Numbered from the stretch's first letter, positions 14,512-23,278 are shown. The stretch is DNA of 34,948 nt from Geovibrio ferrireducens (GCF_026226615.1 NZ_JAJAPB010000018.1:1-34948), one strand, 5' to 3'. Numbers and translations are program-made. Notes: generated by a model from the sequence alone, not told the origin.

Positions 14512-16215
14512 TCAAAGATAATCATAAAGAGAAGCAATAATTTTGTTCTTTTTACTATCCAGTTTATGTATCTGTCGATCCAGTTCAATTATTTTTTCTA
14601 GTTTATCAAATGCATACTGACAATCTTTCTCTGAGAAAGCAGGAATAGGCATACTTTCAAAAGCCTTAACATTAAGTATATTAACGTTTCCTATCATTGT
14701 AATATTAGCAATATACTCACAAGCTGCTGGAGATTTTAAAAACATATATAATGCTACAGCCTTTTTATAATCGAGCTTTTGTCGTATTCTTAAAATCAGT
14801 ATTGCCTGATCTGGGTAAACTTCCGATCTCGCAACATCCTCTCCGACTATACCCACTTCCCCTATCTTGCCCTTATAGCTAAACAGAATGTCATACGGCT
14901 TCAGCATATGAAGTTTATTGGGTTTTTTGGACTGTATATCCTCATAGGTAAAAGCATTTGAAAAATCACTGATGAAACCGTAGTCAGTCAATTGTTCAGT
15001 TTTTACTATATAGAACTTATTACCGCCGATATACTCCCAAGAATTCTCACTGGTAGTCAACTGTTTGGCTTTTGAATATTGTTCACGAACATTCCAGCGT
15101 ATAGAATTTTGGCGTCCTTCAATATTATTTTCCGGATATCTCCTGGTGTTATTCGACTGCTTAAAAGAAATAGGCTGCACTCTGATAATATTTACGAAAT
15201 CTTTTAATTTAGCTGAAAAATTTTCTGAAAGGTTTCTGGGGGCTTCATAGATTTTCAGATTCAATACATAGTGATTTTCGATGATCTCATCTTTTGTTAT
15301 ATAGTCAGAATTATTTTTAAGGTGTAAGTCCGGTGCTTCGATCTCTGAGCTTACTTTCGCAAGCTTATCAATAAAAATTTCCCTGTTATAGAAACATATT
15401 GTTGTTACGTTATACTCAAATATTTTTTCTTTAATGCTTTTCAGAAACCCAACAGTTTTATTCTCAAGTATTTCGTCAGCGTAATATATAACTGTGAAGT
15501 CAACATTCTCAATGATATTAAAAACATTCTCGGCAAAATGAGACTGCTCGGCCTTATCCAGACCCGCTATATCCGACAAACTGATGCATGCACTATCGAA
15601 TATTTGTGAATTGCCTAAAAATTCTGAAATGTTAGTAATGTACAGAAATTTATCGAAACGATGAAATTTTAAATCTAAATTCTGCATAAAGTTTGCTATC
15701 TTTGCAGCTGTAACGAAGCGAATGTTCTCTTGACTGTAGCATGCAGCGAATTTAAGGCTTTTGGGCAAATAAAAGTAATCCTGTATATATACGCTGTCAA
15801 ATCCTTCTAATAGCTCATCTTTATAACCAATAACCGTGTAATCATTGTTATCTATCAGACCGTATTCTTCATAAGCCTGAAACTCAAAATCGGTTAAATC
15901 ATCCAGATTCGTATTTAAAGATTGAGCGGCACTATGTACAATTTCTAGATCGTGGAACTCCATATTACCTAGGTGAAACACCTGTAGTTCAAAAGGAAGT
16001 GCTGCATTAAGACGCTGGAAATAATCGTGTAGTTTTTTATTATTAAGTTCAGAAATTTTAACGCATTTATAGAAATTTAGAGGATCCTCAAGTTTATTTT
16101 GATCTGAAAGAATTCTCCAGAACGTAAGAAGGATTTTCAGGTCAAGCCCTGAGAAAGGCAAGCCGAGACTGTTATCATCAGCTATTTTATGATTTTGCTG
16201 TGTTAGTGAAAACAT
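14512..16215 (-). CDS. Methylase-like/type I specificity-subunit fusion without methylase motifs
   Basis: A 567-residue protein. The C-terminal about 190 residues are a type I HsdS-like target-recognition domain: WEYIGG, LKPYDILFSYKGKIGEVGIVG (about 437-458), SEVYPDQAILILR, LYMFLKSPAACEYI and NVNILNVKAFESMPIPAF, then a coiled-coil conserved-region tail (CQYAFDKLEKIIELDRQI). The N-terminal part is laid out like a degenerate N6-adenine methylase: RFVTAAKIANFMQNL (167-180) sits where FFTPxEVAxLM occurs, and HFAENVFNIIENVDFTVIYYA resembles the late strands. I find no SAM motif I and no NPPY/NPPF, so it should not methylate. It is divergent from two nuclease-like genes and is A+T-rich. The frame is intact. 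AAGGTG precedes the ATG. Confidence 0.72.
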   Translation of the reverse strand: MFSLTQQNHKIADDNSLGLPFSGLDLKILLTFWRILSDQNKLEDPLNFYKCVKISELNNKKLHDYFQRLNAALPFELQVFHLGNMEFHDLEIVHSAAQSLNTNLDDLTDFEFQAYEEYGLIDNNDYTVIGYKDELLEGFDSVYIQDYFYLPKSLKFAACYSQENIRFVTAAKIANFMQNLDLKFHRFDKFLYITNISEFLGNSQIFDSACISLSDIAGLDKAEQSHFAENVFNIIENVDFTVIYYADEILENKTVGFLKSIKEKIFEYNVTTICFYNREIFIDKLAKVSSEIEAPDLHLKNNSDYITKDEIIENHYVLNLKIYEAPRNLSENFSAKLKDFVNIIRVQPISFKQSNNTRRYPENNIEGRQNSIRWNVREQYSKAKQLTTSENSWEYIGGNKFYIVKTEQLTDYGFISDFSNAFTYEDIQSKKPNKLHMLKPYDILFSYKGKIGEVGIVGEDVARSEVYPDQAILILRIRQKLDYKKAVALYMFLKSPAACEYIANITMIGNVNILNVKAFESMPIPAFSEKDCQYAFDKLEKIIELDRQIHKLDSKKNKIIASLYDYL

Positions 16216-16246
16216 AATAACACCTTATATTGCTATTTATTTTTTG

Positions 16247-16275
16247 ACTCTAACTTCTTATTTTTTATATGTCAA
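16247..16275 (-). promoter_or_regulatory. Promoter of the methylase-like/specificity gene
   Basis: Minus strand: perfect TTGACA (16270-16275), 17-base spacer, TAGAGT (16247-16252), about 31 bases before the ATG. Confidence 0.6.
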
Positions 16276-16277
16276 TC

Positions 16278-16306
16278 AAAAAATCAGCAACTGATTTTTT
16301 AATCAG
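16278..16306. promoter_or_regulatory. Palindromic operator-like site between divergent promoters
   Basis: AAAAAATCAG-CAA-CTGATTTTTT is a perfect 10-bp dyad (16278-16300) that overlaps a second dyad, CTGATT-TTTT-AATCAG (16291-16306). This gives three AATCAG half-sites in alternating orientation. It sits between the -35 boxes of the two divergent promoters. Confidence 0.6.
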
Positions 16307-16320
16307 TCTAAATATATTTA

Positions 16321-16349
16321 TTGACATTTGGATTATGATTAATTAGATT
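16321..16349 (+). promoter_or_regulatory. Promoter of the PD-(D/E)XK/DUF2130 operon
   Basis: Perfect TTGACA (16321-16326), 17-base spacer, TAGATT (16344-16349). Leader of about 35 bases to the start codon. Confidence 0.65.
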
Positions 16350-16390
16350 CAGAATAAATAGAGAACAAGAAATTAGAAAAGGAGAATATG

Positions 16391-17167
16391 ATGAAAAAAA
16401 ATGACTACCTTTACAATGTATGTAGAGACTTCCTCTTTGAAAAAATTTCTCAAAGAGTTCGAAAAAGCCTCAATGAGTCAGTAAAATCCACAGCAGTGGG
16501 TCTGGAGACTGAAGAATCTTTAAGGCGTGCTCTGCAGGAAATAACAAAACTCTCAATTATGCCTGAAAGAATTGGTACACCGTGTGTAATCTCACACTCT
16601 GATTTCGTATCTGCCGGTATGCCGGATCGGAAGTCTTATGCGGCAGCCGGAAGAGCGTGGGGGCAATGCGACCTTGTGTTCAGAAGAAACCGTGAGATAT
16701 TATTTTATGGTGAAATAAAAACAACAACTAGTGCTCTGACTAATACGCTACATCTCATAAATGTTGCGGTAACATCTTTAAGGGTGTTTAATAAACCACT
16801 GCTAAATATCATACTTTATCCTGACAAACATCCTTTAAAACTTAGAGAAGATTATTGCAAATATTCTGATTGTCTTATTGAAAAAAGAATAATATCTGAA
16901 TCAGAATATAAACTGTTGAAATCGAATTTGTATATATTAACTAATCAAACATTTGATACAAATGGAGGGGTAAAGCATAAACTGAAAGACTTGAACCTCA
17001 AAGATATAGTGAACAATAAATACTCATCTTATGATGACATTATAAAGCAACATAAGCTCTTGAATGATAAAGATTTAAATTTCTCAGAATGGGAACGCCT
17101 ACTGTCATGTCTGAACACTTTATCGTATCAAAAGATGGAGGCACACAATGAAAAACAATACAGTTAA
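16391..17167 (+). CDS. Putative PD-(D/E)XK nuclease
   Basis: A 258-residue protein with a restriction-endonuclease-like core, here numbered from an ATG three bases upstream (16388): an early Glu in GLETEESLRRAL (about 39-50), Asp95 in WGQCDLVF, and the E109-I-K111 pair in ILFYGEIKTTTS after a hydrophobic strand. This spacing is the PD-(D/E)XK active-site pattern. A long, Lys/Asn-rich C-terminal half (about 160-258) matches no fold I know. ATG 16391 is preferred because AGGAG is six bases upstream; from 16388 the gap would be only three. It overlaps the DUF2130 gene by 20 bases. It is A+T-rich like the fusion gene opposite, with which it shares a divergent promoter. The family name is not known to me. 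Confidence 0.65.
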   Translation: MKKNDYLYNVCRDFLFEKISQRVRKSLNESVKSTAVGLETEESLRRALQEITKLSIMPERIGTPCVISHSDFVSAGMPDRKSYAAAGRAWGQCDLVFRRNREILFYGEIKTTTSALTNTLHLINVAVTSLRVFNKPLLNIILYPDKHPLKLREDYCKYSDCLIEKRIISESEYKLLKSNLYILTNQTFDTNGGVKHKLKDLNLKDIVNNKYSSYDDIIKQHKLLNDKDLNFSEWERLLSCLNTLSYQKMEAHNEKQYS

Positions 17168-18392
17168 ATGTCCGAACTGCGGGAAAGAGCTTAATGTCAA
17201 TGAGGTAATATTCTCACAAATTAGCCAAGAGCTTGAGAAAAATTTTGCTGTTGAACAAGCTAAAGAAAAACAAATTCTTGAGAAAGAGCGTGAAGAGTTA
17301 AAGAAAAGAACTGTTGCTCTTGAGCAAGCTAAGGAGCAAATGGAAGTAAGAGTTCAGGAAGAAGCTGCTAAAAACTTGGCTATCGAAAAGAAAAAACTCG
17401 AATCTAAACTGAAAGCAAAAATAATTGAAGAAAACGCCGAATCTTTAAAGATTTTGGAAGATGAACTCTCCGAAAAATCAGCTCAGTTGAAAGACTTTAA
17501 TAAGACAAAAGCAGAAATTGAACGTCTTAAAAGAGAAAAAAGCGAGATGGAGGAACATCTGAAAGCTTCTTTCGAAAAACAGTTTAACGAAAAACTTGAG
17601 TCAGAGAGAATTAAGCTGAAGTCTGCTGAAGACGAACATAACCGCATGAAGATACTTGAAAAAGAGGAAGTTATTAACCAACTTAAAAAACAACTCCAGT
17701 ATGCGCAGCGAAAAGCTGAGCAAGGTTCAATGCAGTTGCAGGGCGAAGTTCAGGAGCTCGCATTGGAAGATATACTAAAGCGTGAATTTATTTCTGATGA
17801 GATACTTGAAGTAGCTAAAGGCAAAAATGGCGCAGATGTTATACAGGTAGTGCGAAATTACCGAATGTTTCATTGCGGGAAAATTATTTATGAAAGTAAA
17901 AGGACAAAAGCGTTTAACAAGGAGTGGATCACAAAACTCAAGCGTGACCAGCTTGAAGAAAAAGCTGATTTAGCAGTGCTTATAACAGAAACACTGCCGG
18001 AAGGGATTGATAAAATCGGCCTATATGAAGGGGTGTGGATATGCAGTTTTGACAACATCAAGGGACTGGTTATGGCACTCAGGGAGAATCTTATCAGAGT
18101 TGCTGAAGTTTTGAAGAACCAACAAAATAAAGGTGATAAAGTAAATCTCTTGTACTCTTATCTGACTAGCAATGAATTTAAAATGCAGATGGAAGCCATA
18201 ATCGAAGGTTTTCTGTCAATGAAAAACTCTTTGGAAAAAGAGAGAAAGGGGATGGAGAAACTTTGGAAAGAAAGAGAAAAGCAGATAGAAAGAGTATTGA
18301 TAAATGCGACAGGATTTTTCGGCTCTGTTAAAGGGATAGCAGGAAACGAACTCCCTGATTTGGATATATTGGAACTTGGGTTTGAGGAATAA
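17148..18392 (+). CDS. DUF2130 family protein (Zn-ribbon, coiled coil, PD-(D/E)XK)
   Basis: A 414-residue protein. CPNCGKEL (Cys8, Cys11) is half of a zinc-ribbon-like motif. A long charged coiled coil spans about 25-195. The DUF2130 domain then shows QLQGEVQELALEDIL (Glu200), GADVIQVV (Asp230), and IIYESKRTKAFNKEWITKLK (E249-S-K251), a nuclease-like active site, followed by KADLAVLITETLPEGI and GVWICSFDN. A second coil ends the protein. The fold places it among RmuC-like or restriction-like nucleases; biochemical function is not established. GGAGG precedes the ATG, which lies inside the previous gene, so the two are one operon. A+T-rich. Confidence 0.82.
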   Translation: MKNNTVKCPNCGKELNVNEVIFSQISQELEKNFAVEQAKEKQILEKEREELKKRTVALEQAKEQMEVRVQEEAAKNLAIEKKKLESKLKAKIIEENAESLKILEDELSEKSAQLKDFNKTKAEIERLKREKSEMEEHLKASFEKQFNEKLESERIKLKSAEDEHNRMKILEKEEVINQLKKQLQYAQRKAEQGSMQLQGEVQELALEDILKREFISDEILEVAKGKNGADVIQVVRNYRMFHCGKIIYESKRTKAFNKEWITKLKRDQLEEKADLAVLITETLPEGIDKIGLYEGVWICSFDNIKGLVMALRENLIRVAEVLKNQQNKGDKVNLLYSYLTSNEFKMQMEAIIEGFLSMKNSLEKERKGMEKLWKEREKQIERVLINATGFFGSVKGIAGNELPDLDILELGFEE

Positions 18393-18450
18393 GTCGGTTA
18401 ATAAAACATGAATGTATGCAAACGCATTGGAGAACCTGTGCTAGTTAAGA

Positions 18451-18528
18451 ATGAAAACAGCCAGATGTAACAACTTTTATCAGCGTGGTAAGATTTATGG
18501 ACACTCAAGCAAGAAACGAGCTAAATAA
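18451..18528 (+). other. 25-codon mini-ORF, possible gene remnant
   Basis: ATG to TAA reading MKTARCNNFYQRGKIYGHSS and ending in KKRAK, between the DUF2130 gene and tRNA-Ala. It lacks a Shine-Dalgarno. The basic tail could be the end of a lost gene, but nothing proves translation. Confidence 0.2.
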
Positions 18529-18557
18529 AAAAGACTTCCCAAAATATTCAGGAAGCC
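18527..18557 (-). terminator. Terminator of tRNA-Ala
   Basis: Read on the minus strand, GGCTTCC (18557-18551) pairs with GGAAGTC (18539-18533), one G.T wobble, followed by six T. It lies 20 bases after the tRNA. Confidence 0.75.
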
Positions 18558-18577
18558 TTTCAATTCTCATCGTTTAA

Positions 18578-18650
18578 TGGAGGTAATCGGGATCGAACCG
18601 ATGACCTCGACACTGCCAGCGTCGCGCTCTCCCAGCTGAGCTATACCCCC
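18578..18650 (-). tRNA. tRNA-Ala (anticodon GGC)
   Basis: A 73-base cloverleaf. The acceptor stem GGGGGTA/TACCTCC carries the G3.U70 pair that identifies alanine tRNAs. D-arm GCTC..GAGC, anticodon loop CTGGCAG with GGC at 34-36 (decodes GCC/GCU), and T-arm ATCGG-TTCGATC-CCGAT are all intact. Discriminator A73; CCA is not encoded. It sits between the A+T-rich cassette on its 3' side and the ABC ATPase gene on its 5' side, and has its own promoter and terminator. Confidence 0.97.
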
Positions 18651-18664
18651 GTTCAGAGATTGGG

Positions 18665-18692
18665 ATTATATAAAATTCTCATGGATTTGCAA
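18665..18692 (-). promoter_or_regulatory. Promoter of tRNA-Ala
   Basis: Minus strand TTGCAA (18687-18692), 16-base spacer, perfect TATAAT (18665-18670), 15 bases before the tRNA. Confidence 0.75.
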
Positions 18693-18716
18693 CAGGAAAT
18701 TTGCCGCAGGCTCAAT

Positions 18717-19382
18717 TTAGCCTATCATTCCGTCCAGAACCCTTATCTCCCGCTTTGCGTAGGCCGATGTCGCGGGATCGTGCGTGACGACAATTATGTT
18801 CTTTCCGCTCCGGTTAAGCTCGGTTATCAGCTCCATTATCGAGGCTGATGTCTCGCTGTCAAGCTGGCCAGTGGGTTCATCGGCAAGGATAATCTGCGGA
18901 TCCGCAATAAGGGCGCGGGCTATTGCCACTCTCTGCTGCTGGCCGCCTGAAAGCTGATTCGGGCGGTTTTTCCGTTTGTCTGCAAGCCCGATTCTGTCGA
19001 GGAGCTCAAGGGCTCTCTTTTCCATTATCTTCATACTCTCCCCGCCGTAGTAAGCGGGTAAAAGCACATTTTCAAGCACGTTCGCATGGGGGATGAGGTG
19101 AAAGCTCTGGAACACGAAGCCCACCGTGCGGTTGCGTATATGCGAAAGCTCATCGTCATTCAGGCCTGAGACATCCTCCCCGTTGAGGAAATACTGCCCT
19201 GATGTGGGGGAATCAAGCAGACCGAGGATGTTCATAAGAGTGGTTTTGCCCGAACCAGAGGGGCCTGTGACCGCAATGAACTCACCCTTCTCAATCTCAA
19301 GGGAGATCCCTTTGAGAACCTCAAGCTCAAGCCCTTCCAGCATGTATTTTTTCCGTATATCAACAAGCTTCGCCAGAACCAT
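18717..19382 (-). CDS. ABC transporter ATP-binding protein (MacB/LolD type)
   Basis: A 221-residue ATPase of the MacB/LolD subfamily. Walker A is GPSGSGKTT, the Q-loop lies in [19 protein letters not shown], the signature is [16 protein letters not shown], Walker B is [12 protein letters not shown], and the switch is VVTHD. It overlaps the membrane-fusion protein gene by one base (TAATG), so they form an operon. No permease (MacB-type FtsX domain) lies between this gene and the tRNA 66 bases further on, although ATPases of this subfamily need one. It must therefore pair with a permease encoded elsewhere or be left without a partner. Confidence 0.9.
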   Translation of the reverse strand: MVLAKLVDIRKKYMLEGLELEVLKGISLEIEKGEFIAVTGPSGSGKTTLMNILGLLDSPTSGQYFLNGEDVSGLNDDELSHIRNRTVGFVFQSFHLIPHANVLENVLLPAYYGGESMKIMEKRALELLDRIGLADKRKNRPNQLSGGQQQRVAIARALIADPQIILADEPTGQLDSETSASIMELITELNRSGKNIIVVTHDPATSAYAKREIRVLDGMIG

Positions 19383-20617
19383 TAATTAAACCCCTGCCTT
19401 TTCTCCGGCAGAATTATTTTTAAGGCAACCTCGTCACCCTCGTTCAGACCTTCTGTGATTTCTGTGTTGTTCTCGTCCTTCACTCCGGTTTTAACGCTGA
19501 TCCGCTCTGCGGGGTTTTTCTTGTCGCCGGTTATTTTATAGACAACGCTTTCCGCTCCGTCCCATTTGACCGCGCCGTTTTTAACGGAGAGAACATTCTC
19601 CTTAACCTCCCTGATGATGCGCACGTGGGTTGTCATATCGGTTTTGAGAAGGAGCGCGTCTTCGGATGTCATGGTTATTACCGCTGTGTAGTAGACTATC
19701 CCTTCCTTGGTTTCCGGCTCCAGATAAATCCGGCTTATTTTTCCTTCGAATTTCCTTTTCGGGTATGTGTCAACAGTGTAGACAACCTTCATGCCCTCTT
19801 TTATTTTGCCTATGTCTGTCTCATCCACATAGATCCACATCTCAAGCCTTTCCGGCTGGAGGATTGTTATCAGGTTTGCCACCTGCAAGCCTGCCACTAT
19901 AGTTTCCCCCTCATCCGCTGCAACCTGAGTCACAACGCCTGAGATGGGGGCGTGTATATCGTAATATGATCTCTGAACCAGAAGCTCCTGCAAACGGCTT
20001 TCGGTTTCCTTTATCTGGTTTTCAAGCACCTGAACATCGTTTGTATGGGAGGTGCGGATACGGATCAGCTCGGTCTTTGCGCTGTCAAGCTCCGCCTGAG
20101 CAAGTTTAAGCTCATGGAGAGACTGATCAAGCTTTTCATCAGTGGAGGCGTTCTGGTCGTGGAGCATTTTCTGTCTGCCGTAGTTACGCTCCGCCAGACG
20201 GAGATCCGCCTCGCGCTTCTCTATGTTTTTATGCTGCAGGTCTGTGTTCACCGGAAAAAGGCTTTTCTCTTTTTCGAGGTTTGTCTTCATTATTCTGAGG
20301 CTCACGCGCATGGTTTCGATATTGCGCTCAATCTCGCGGCTGTCTATCTTTGCGATGAGCTGTCCGCCCTCAACCCTGTCGCCGACCTTAACGGGAAGGG
20401 AGCTTATGAGCCCCGTTGCTCTGGCACCTATCTCAATTTTTGCACCCACAACAGGCTTTACTATGCCTGTGGCAAGAAGCTGATCCTCTATGGTGGCTTT
20501 TTCCGCTTTAACTGTTTCCAATATCTGTATTTTGCTTCCGCCGCGCTTGGAAAGAAAGGCAAAAACCCCCGCTCCAAGCAGTGTACAGGCGAGAAGAACG
20601 GCAAAAACTTTTTTCAT
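19382..20617 (-). CDS. Periplasmic adaptor (HlyD/MacA-like membrane-fusion protein)
   Basis: A 411-residue RND/MacA-type adaptor. An N-terminal membrane anchor (about 4-24, FAVLLACTLLGAGVFAFL) precedes a barrel-sandwich/lipoyl part (GARATGLISSLPVKVGDRVEGGQLIAKID). A long alpha-hairpin spans about 95-220. The second lipoyl half is YYDIHAPISGVVTQVAADEGETI, followed by a beta-barrel domain and a membrane-proximal domain. It would bridge an inner-membrane ABC pump to an outer-membrane channel. The start has GAGG upstream. The operon continues to the ATPase with a one-base overlap, and the expected third gene (permease) is missing. Confidence 0.88.
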   Translation of the reverse strand: MKKVFAVLLACTLLGAGVFAFLSKRGGSKIQILETVKAEKATIEDQLLATGIVKPVVGAKIEIGARATGLISSLPVKVGDRVEGGQLIAKIDSREIERNIETMRVSLRIMKTNLEKEKSLFPVNTDLQHKNIEKREADLRLAERNYGRQKMLHDQNASTDEKLDQSLHELKLAQAELDSAKTELIRIRTSHTNDVQVLENQIKETESRLQELLVQRSYYDIHAPISGVVTQVAADEGETIVAGLQVANLITILQPERLEMWIYVDETDIGKIKEGMKVVYTVDTYPKRKFEGKISRIYLEPETKEGIVYYTAVITMTSEDALLLKTDMTTHVRIIREVKENVLSVKNGAVKWDGAESVVYKITGDKKNPAERISVKTGVKDENNTEITEGLNEGDEVALKIILPEKRQGFN

Positions 20618-20730
20618 CCCTTCAACCTCGGTATGTGTGAACCATAAATATACAATTCTCCCGACAGTTCATAAACACAAAAGTTTGTTTTCATTAATAA
20701 TAATCTTTTGCCCATATTACAGAGGCGCTA

Positions 20731-20759
20731 TTGACAACCGCTCATTCTCGTCATAATCT
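20731..20759 (+). promoter_or_regulatory. Sigma-70 promoter of thrS
   Basis: Perfect TTGACA (20731-20736), 17-base spacer, TAATCT (20754-20759), about 33 bases of leader before thrS. Confidence 0.8.
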
Positions 20760-20798
20760 TAAAGTTTATATTCCATAGGCGCAAAACAGGAGACATAT

Positions 20799-22718
20799 AT
20801 GAATATTGTTCTTGCAGACGGCAGTCAGAGGGTGCTTGACGAAGGCAGCAGCGTTCTGGACGCTGCAAAAAACATAAGCCTCGGACTGGCCAAAAAAGCA
20901 GTTGCAGGCGAAGTTAACGGCAAAGCGGTCGATCTCGGATACATTTTGAATGAAGGCGATAAGGTTAAAATAATAACGGAAACTGACACGGAAGGGCTGG
21001 AAATTCTCCGCCACTCCACAGCCCACCTTATGGCGCAGGCAGTGCAGAGGCTTTACCCCAAGGTGAAGGTCACAATAGGGCCTGTTATCAAGGACGGTTT
21101 CTTCTATGACTTTGACACAGGCGACATGAAGTTCACTCCGGAAGATCTGGAAAAGATCGAAAAGGAGATGGCGAAGATAGCCGCCGAAAAAATAGAGGTG
21201 CACAGAAAAGTGCTCTCGAAGGATGAGGCGAAAAAGGTCTTCACTGATATGGGCGAAAATTACAAAATTGAGCTCATAGACGCAATAGAGGACCCCACAG
21301 TGTCCCTTTACGAGCAGGGAGACTTCATGGATCTCTGCCGCGGGCCGCATATTGACAACACATCGAAAATCAAGCATTACAAGCTTCTTTCCGTTGCGGG
21401 CGCATACTGGCGCGGGGATGAGAAAAACCCCCAGCTCCAGCGCATTTACGGTACAAGCTGGTTCAAGAAGGACGAGCTTGATTCCTACCTCCACATGCTT
21501 GAGGAGGCGAAAAAACGTGATCACCGCAAAATAGGCAAGGAGCTCAAACTCTTCATGGTTGAGGATGACATAGGCGCAGGCTTCCCCATTTATCTGCCCA
21601 AGGGCGGGAAACTCCGCGCAATTCTGGAAGAGTATGAAAGGCAGGAGCATTTCAAAAGAGGCTACGAAGTGGTCTACGGCCCGGCTATCCTCAAGTCCGA
21701 TATGTGGAAGCGCTCCGGTCACTACGACAACTACGGCGAAAATATGTACTTCACAAAGATTGACGATGTTGAATTCGGCATCAAGCCCATGAACTGCGTC
21801 AACCACATAATGGTATACAAGTCAGACCTGAGAAGCTACCGTGACCTGCCTTTGAAGCTTTTTGAACTCGGAACTGTTCACAGGCACGAGAAATCCGGCG
21901 TTCTTCACGGACTTATGCGTGTGCGCGCCTTCACTCAGGATGATGCCCACGTTTTCTGTACACCGGAACAGCTTAACGATGAAATTGTCAAAATAATAGA
22001 CTTCGTGACGGATGTAATGAGCGTTTTCGGCTTCGAGTTTGAGATTGAGGTTTCAACCAAGCCGGAAAAATACATAGGCAGCGATGACAACTGGGAAAAA
22101 GCCACGGCTGCGCTTTTTGAAGCCCTGAAAATCAAGGGTCTTCCCTATCAGATTAACGAAGGGGACGGCGCTTTTTACGGCCCCAAAATAGACATCAAGC
22201 TGAAAGACGCCATCGGCCGCTTCTGGCAGTGTGCGACAATTCAGGCGGATTTCAACCTGCCCGAACGTTTTGACCTCTCCTACATCGGCGAGGACGGACA
22301 GAAGCACAGGCCGATCATGCTTCACAGAGTTATTCTCGGTTCCGTGGACAGATTTATCGGTGTTCTCACCGAGCATTTCGCGGGCAGCTTCCCTCTGTGG
22401 ATAGCACCTGTTCAGGTTAGGGTTATGAACATCACCGATGATTCCCTTGAAATGTGCAAAAAAGTGGAAGCCGCTCTCAGGGCAGAAGGTTTCCGTGTGG
22501 AAGGGGATTACAGGAACGAGAAAATCAACCTGAAAATCCGTGAAGCACAGCTTGAGAAAATCCCCCACATGATTATTCTCGGCAAAAACGAAGTGGAAAA
22601 CGGCACTCTCACTGTAAGGTTAAGAGACGGGGAAAATAAAAATAACCTTGATCTTTCCGCTTATATTAGTGTATTAAGAGGGCTTGACATAAATAAGTCA
22701 CTTGAATTATGGAGGTGA
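20799..22718 (+). CDS. thrS: Threonyl-tRNA synthetase
   Basis: Charges tRNA-Thr. Class II synthetase of 639 residues: N-terminal TGS domain (1-62), editing/SAD domain with [11 protein letters not shown] and the [12 protein letters not shown] region, catalytic core with MNCVNHI (zinc ligand Cys), [30 protein letters not shown] (motif 2) and [20 protein letters not shown] (motif 3), and the anticodon domain [14 protein letters not shown] to the end. GGAGA precedes the ATG. It heads the conserved cluster thrS-infC-rpmI-rplT. Its stop codon lies within the ribosome binding site of infC, so the genes are tightly linked. Length is standard. Confidence 0.97.
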   Translation: MNIVLADGSQRVLDEGSSVLDAAKNISLGLAKKAVAGEVNGKAVDLGYILNEGDKVKIITETDTEGLEILRHSTAHLMAQAVQRLYPKVKVTIGPVIKDGFFYDFDTGDMKFTPEDLEKIEKEMAKIAAEKIEVHRKVLSKDEAKKVFTDMGENYKIELIDAIEDPTVSLYEQGDFMDLCRGPHIDNTSKIKHYKLLSVAGAYWRGDEKNPQLQRIYGTSWFKKDELDSYLHMLEEAKKRDHRKIGKELKLFMVEDDIGAGFPIYLPKGGKLRAILEEYERQEHFKRGYEVVYGPAILKSDMWKRSGHYDNYGENMYFTKIDDVEFGIKPMNCVNHIMVYKSDLRSYRDLPLKLFELGTVHRHEKSGVLHGLMRVRAFTQDDAHVFCTPEQLNDEIVKIIDFVTDVMSVFGFEFEIEVSTKPEKYIGSDDNWEKATAALFEALKIKGLPYQINEGDGAFYGPKIDIKLKDAIGRFWQCATIQADFNLPERFDLSYIGEDGQKHRPIMLHRVILGSVDRFIGVLTEHFAGSFPLWIAPVQVRVMNITDDSLEMCKKVEAALRAEGFRVEGDYRNEKINLKIREAQLEKIPHMIILGKNEVENGTLTVRLRDGENKNNLDLSAYISVLRGLDINKSLELWR

Positions 22719-22721
22719 GTC

Positions 22722-23261
22722 ATACGCGGCAGGCAACAGCAATCGCTCGACAGAGAAAGGATCAATGAGGAAATAACTTCTGCGGAAGTAAGGCTTATTC
22801 TTGATGACGGCAGTCAAAGAGGAGTGGTATCGATAAAGGAGGCTCTGGCATTAGCCGCCGAAGCCGGACTTGATCTCGTCGAGGTATCAGCAAGCGCGAC
22901 ACCTCCCGTTTGCCGTGTTATGGACTTCAGCAAATATAAGTTCGAGAAGAATAAGAAGGATCGTGAGGCGCGCAAAAAACAGCGCCAGAACCAGATCGAA
23001 ACCAAGGAGATAAAGTTCCGTCCTAAGATCGAAGATCATGACTACCAGACGAAGCTGAGACACATCAGACGTTTCCTCGAAGAAGGGGATAAGGTCAAGC
23101 TTGTGATCCGCTTCCGCGGCAGGGAAATGATGTTTCAGGACAGCGGCACGGAGCTTTTGAATAGAGTGACGCAGGACGTCACAGGCTTAGGAGTCGTGGA
23201 AAAGACACCTGAGATGCAGGGTCGTCAGCAGGTGATGATCATTTCGCCTGTTAACAACTAA
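22722..23261 (+). CDS. infC: Translation initiation factor IF-3 (ATA start)
   Basis: Binds the 30S subunit, polices the start codon and the initiator tRNA. Product of 179 residues: RGRQQQSLDRERINEEI, the N-domain (VRLILDDGSQRGVVSIKEAL), linker, and C-domain (KEIKFRPKIEDHDYQTKLRHIRRFL, GDKVKLVIRFRGREM). No ATG, GTG or TTG exists between the upstream in-frame stop and GTG 22824, which would lose the first 34 residues. GGAGG (22711-22715) is spaced six bases from ATA 22722, which gives the standard length. IF-3 rejects non-canonical starts, so an AUA start implies the autoregulation known for E. coli infC (AUU). Confidence 0.93.
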   Translation: MRGRQQQSLDRERINEEITSAEVRLILDDGSQRGVVSIKEALALAAEAGLDLVEVSASATPPVCRVMDFSKYKFEKNKKDREARKKQRQNQIETKEIKFRPKIEDHDYQTKLRHIRRFLEEGDKVKLVIRFRGREMMFQDSGTELLNRVTQDVTGLGVVEKTPEMQGRQQVMIISPVNN

Positions 23262-23278
23262 TTTTCGGAGGTAGGCTA

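Noticed and set aside
18578-18600. Attachment-site duplication of the tRNA-Ala 3' end flanking the A+T-rich cassette
   Set aside because: I searched the left flank near 14.4 kb for the tRNA-end sequence and found no copy; no integrase gene is present.
22824-23261. infC starting at GTG 22824
   Set aside because: It would remove the conserved IF-3 N-terminus (RERINEEI...VRLILDDG) and has no ribosome site at the right distance; ATA 22722 fits better.
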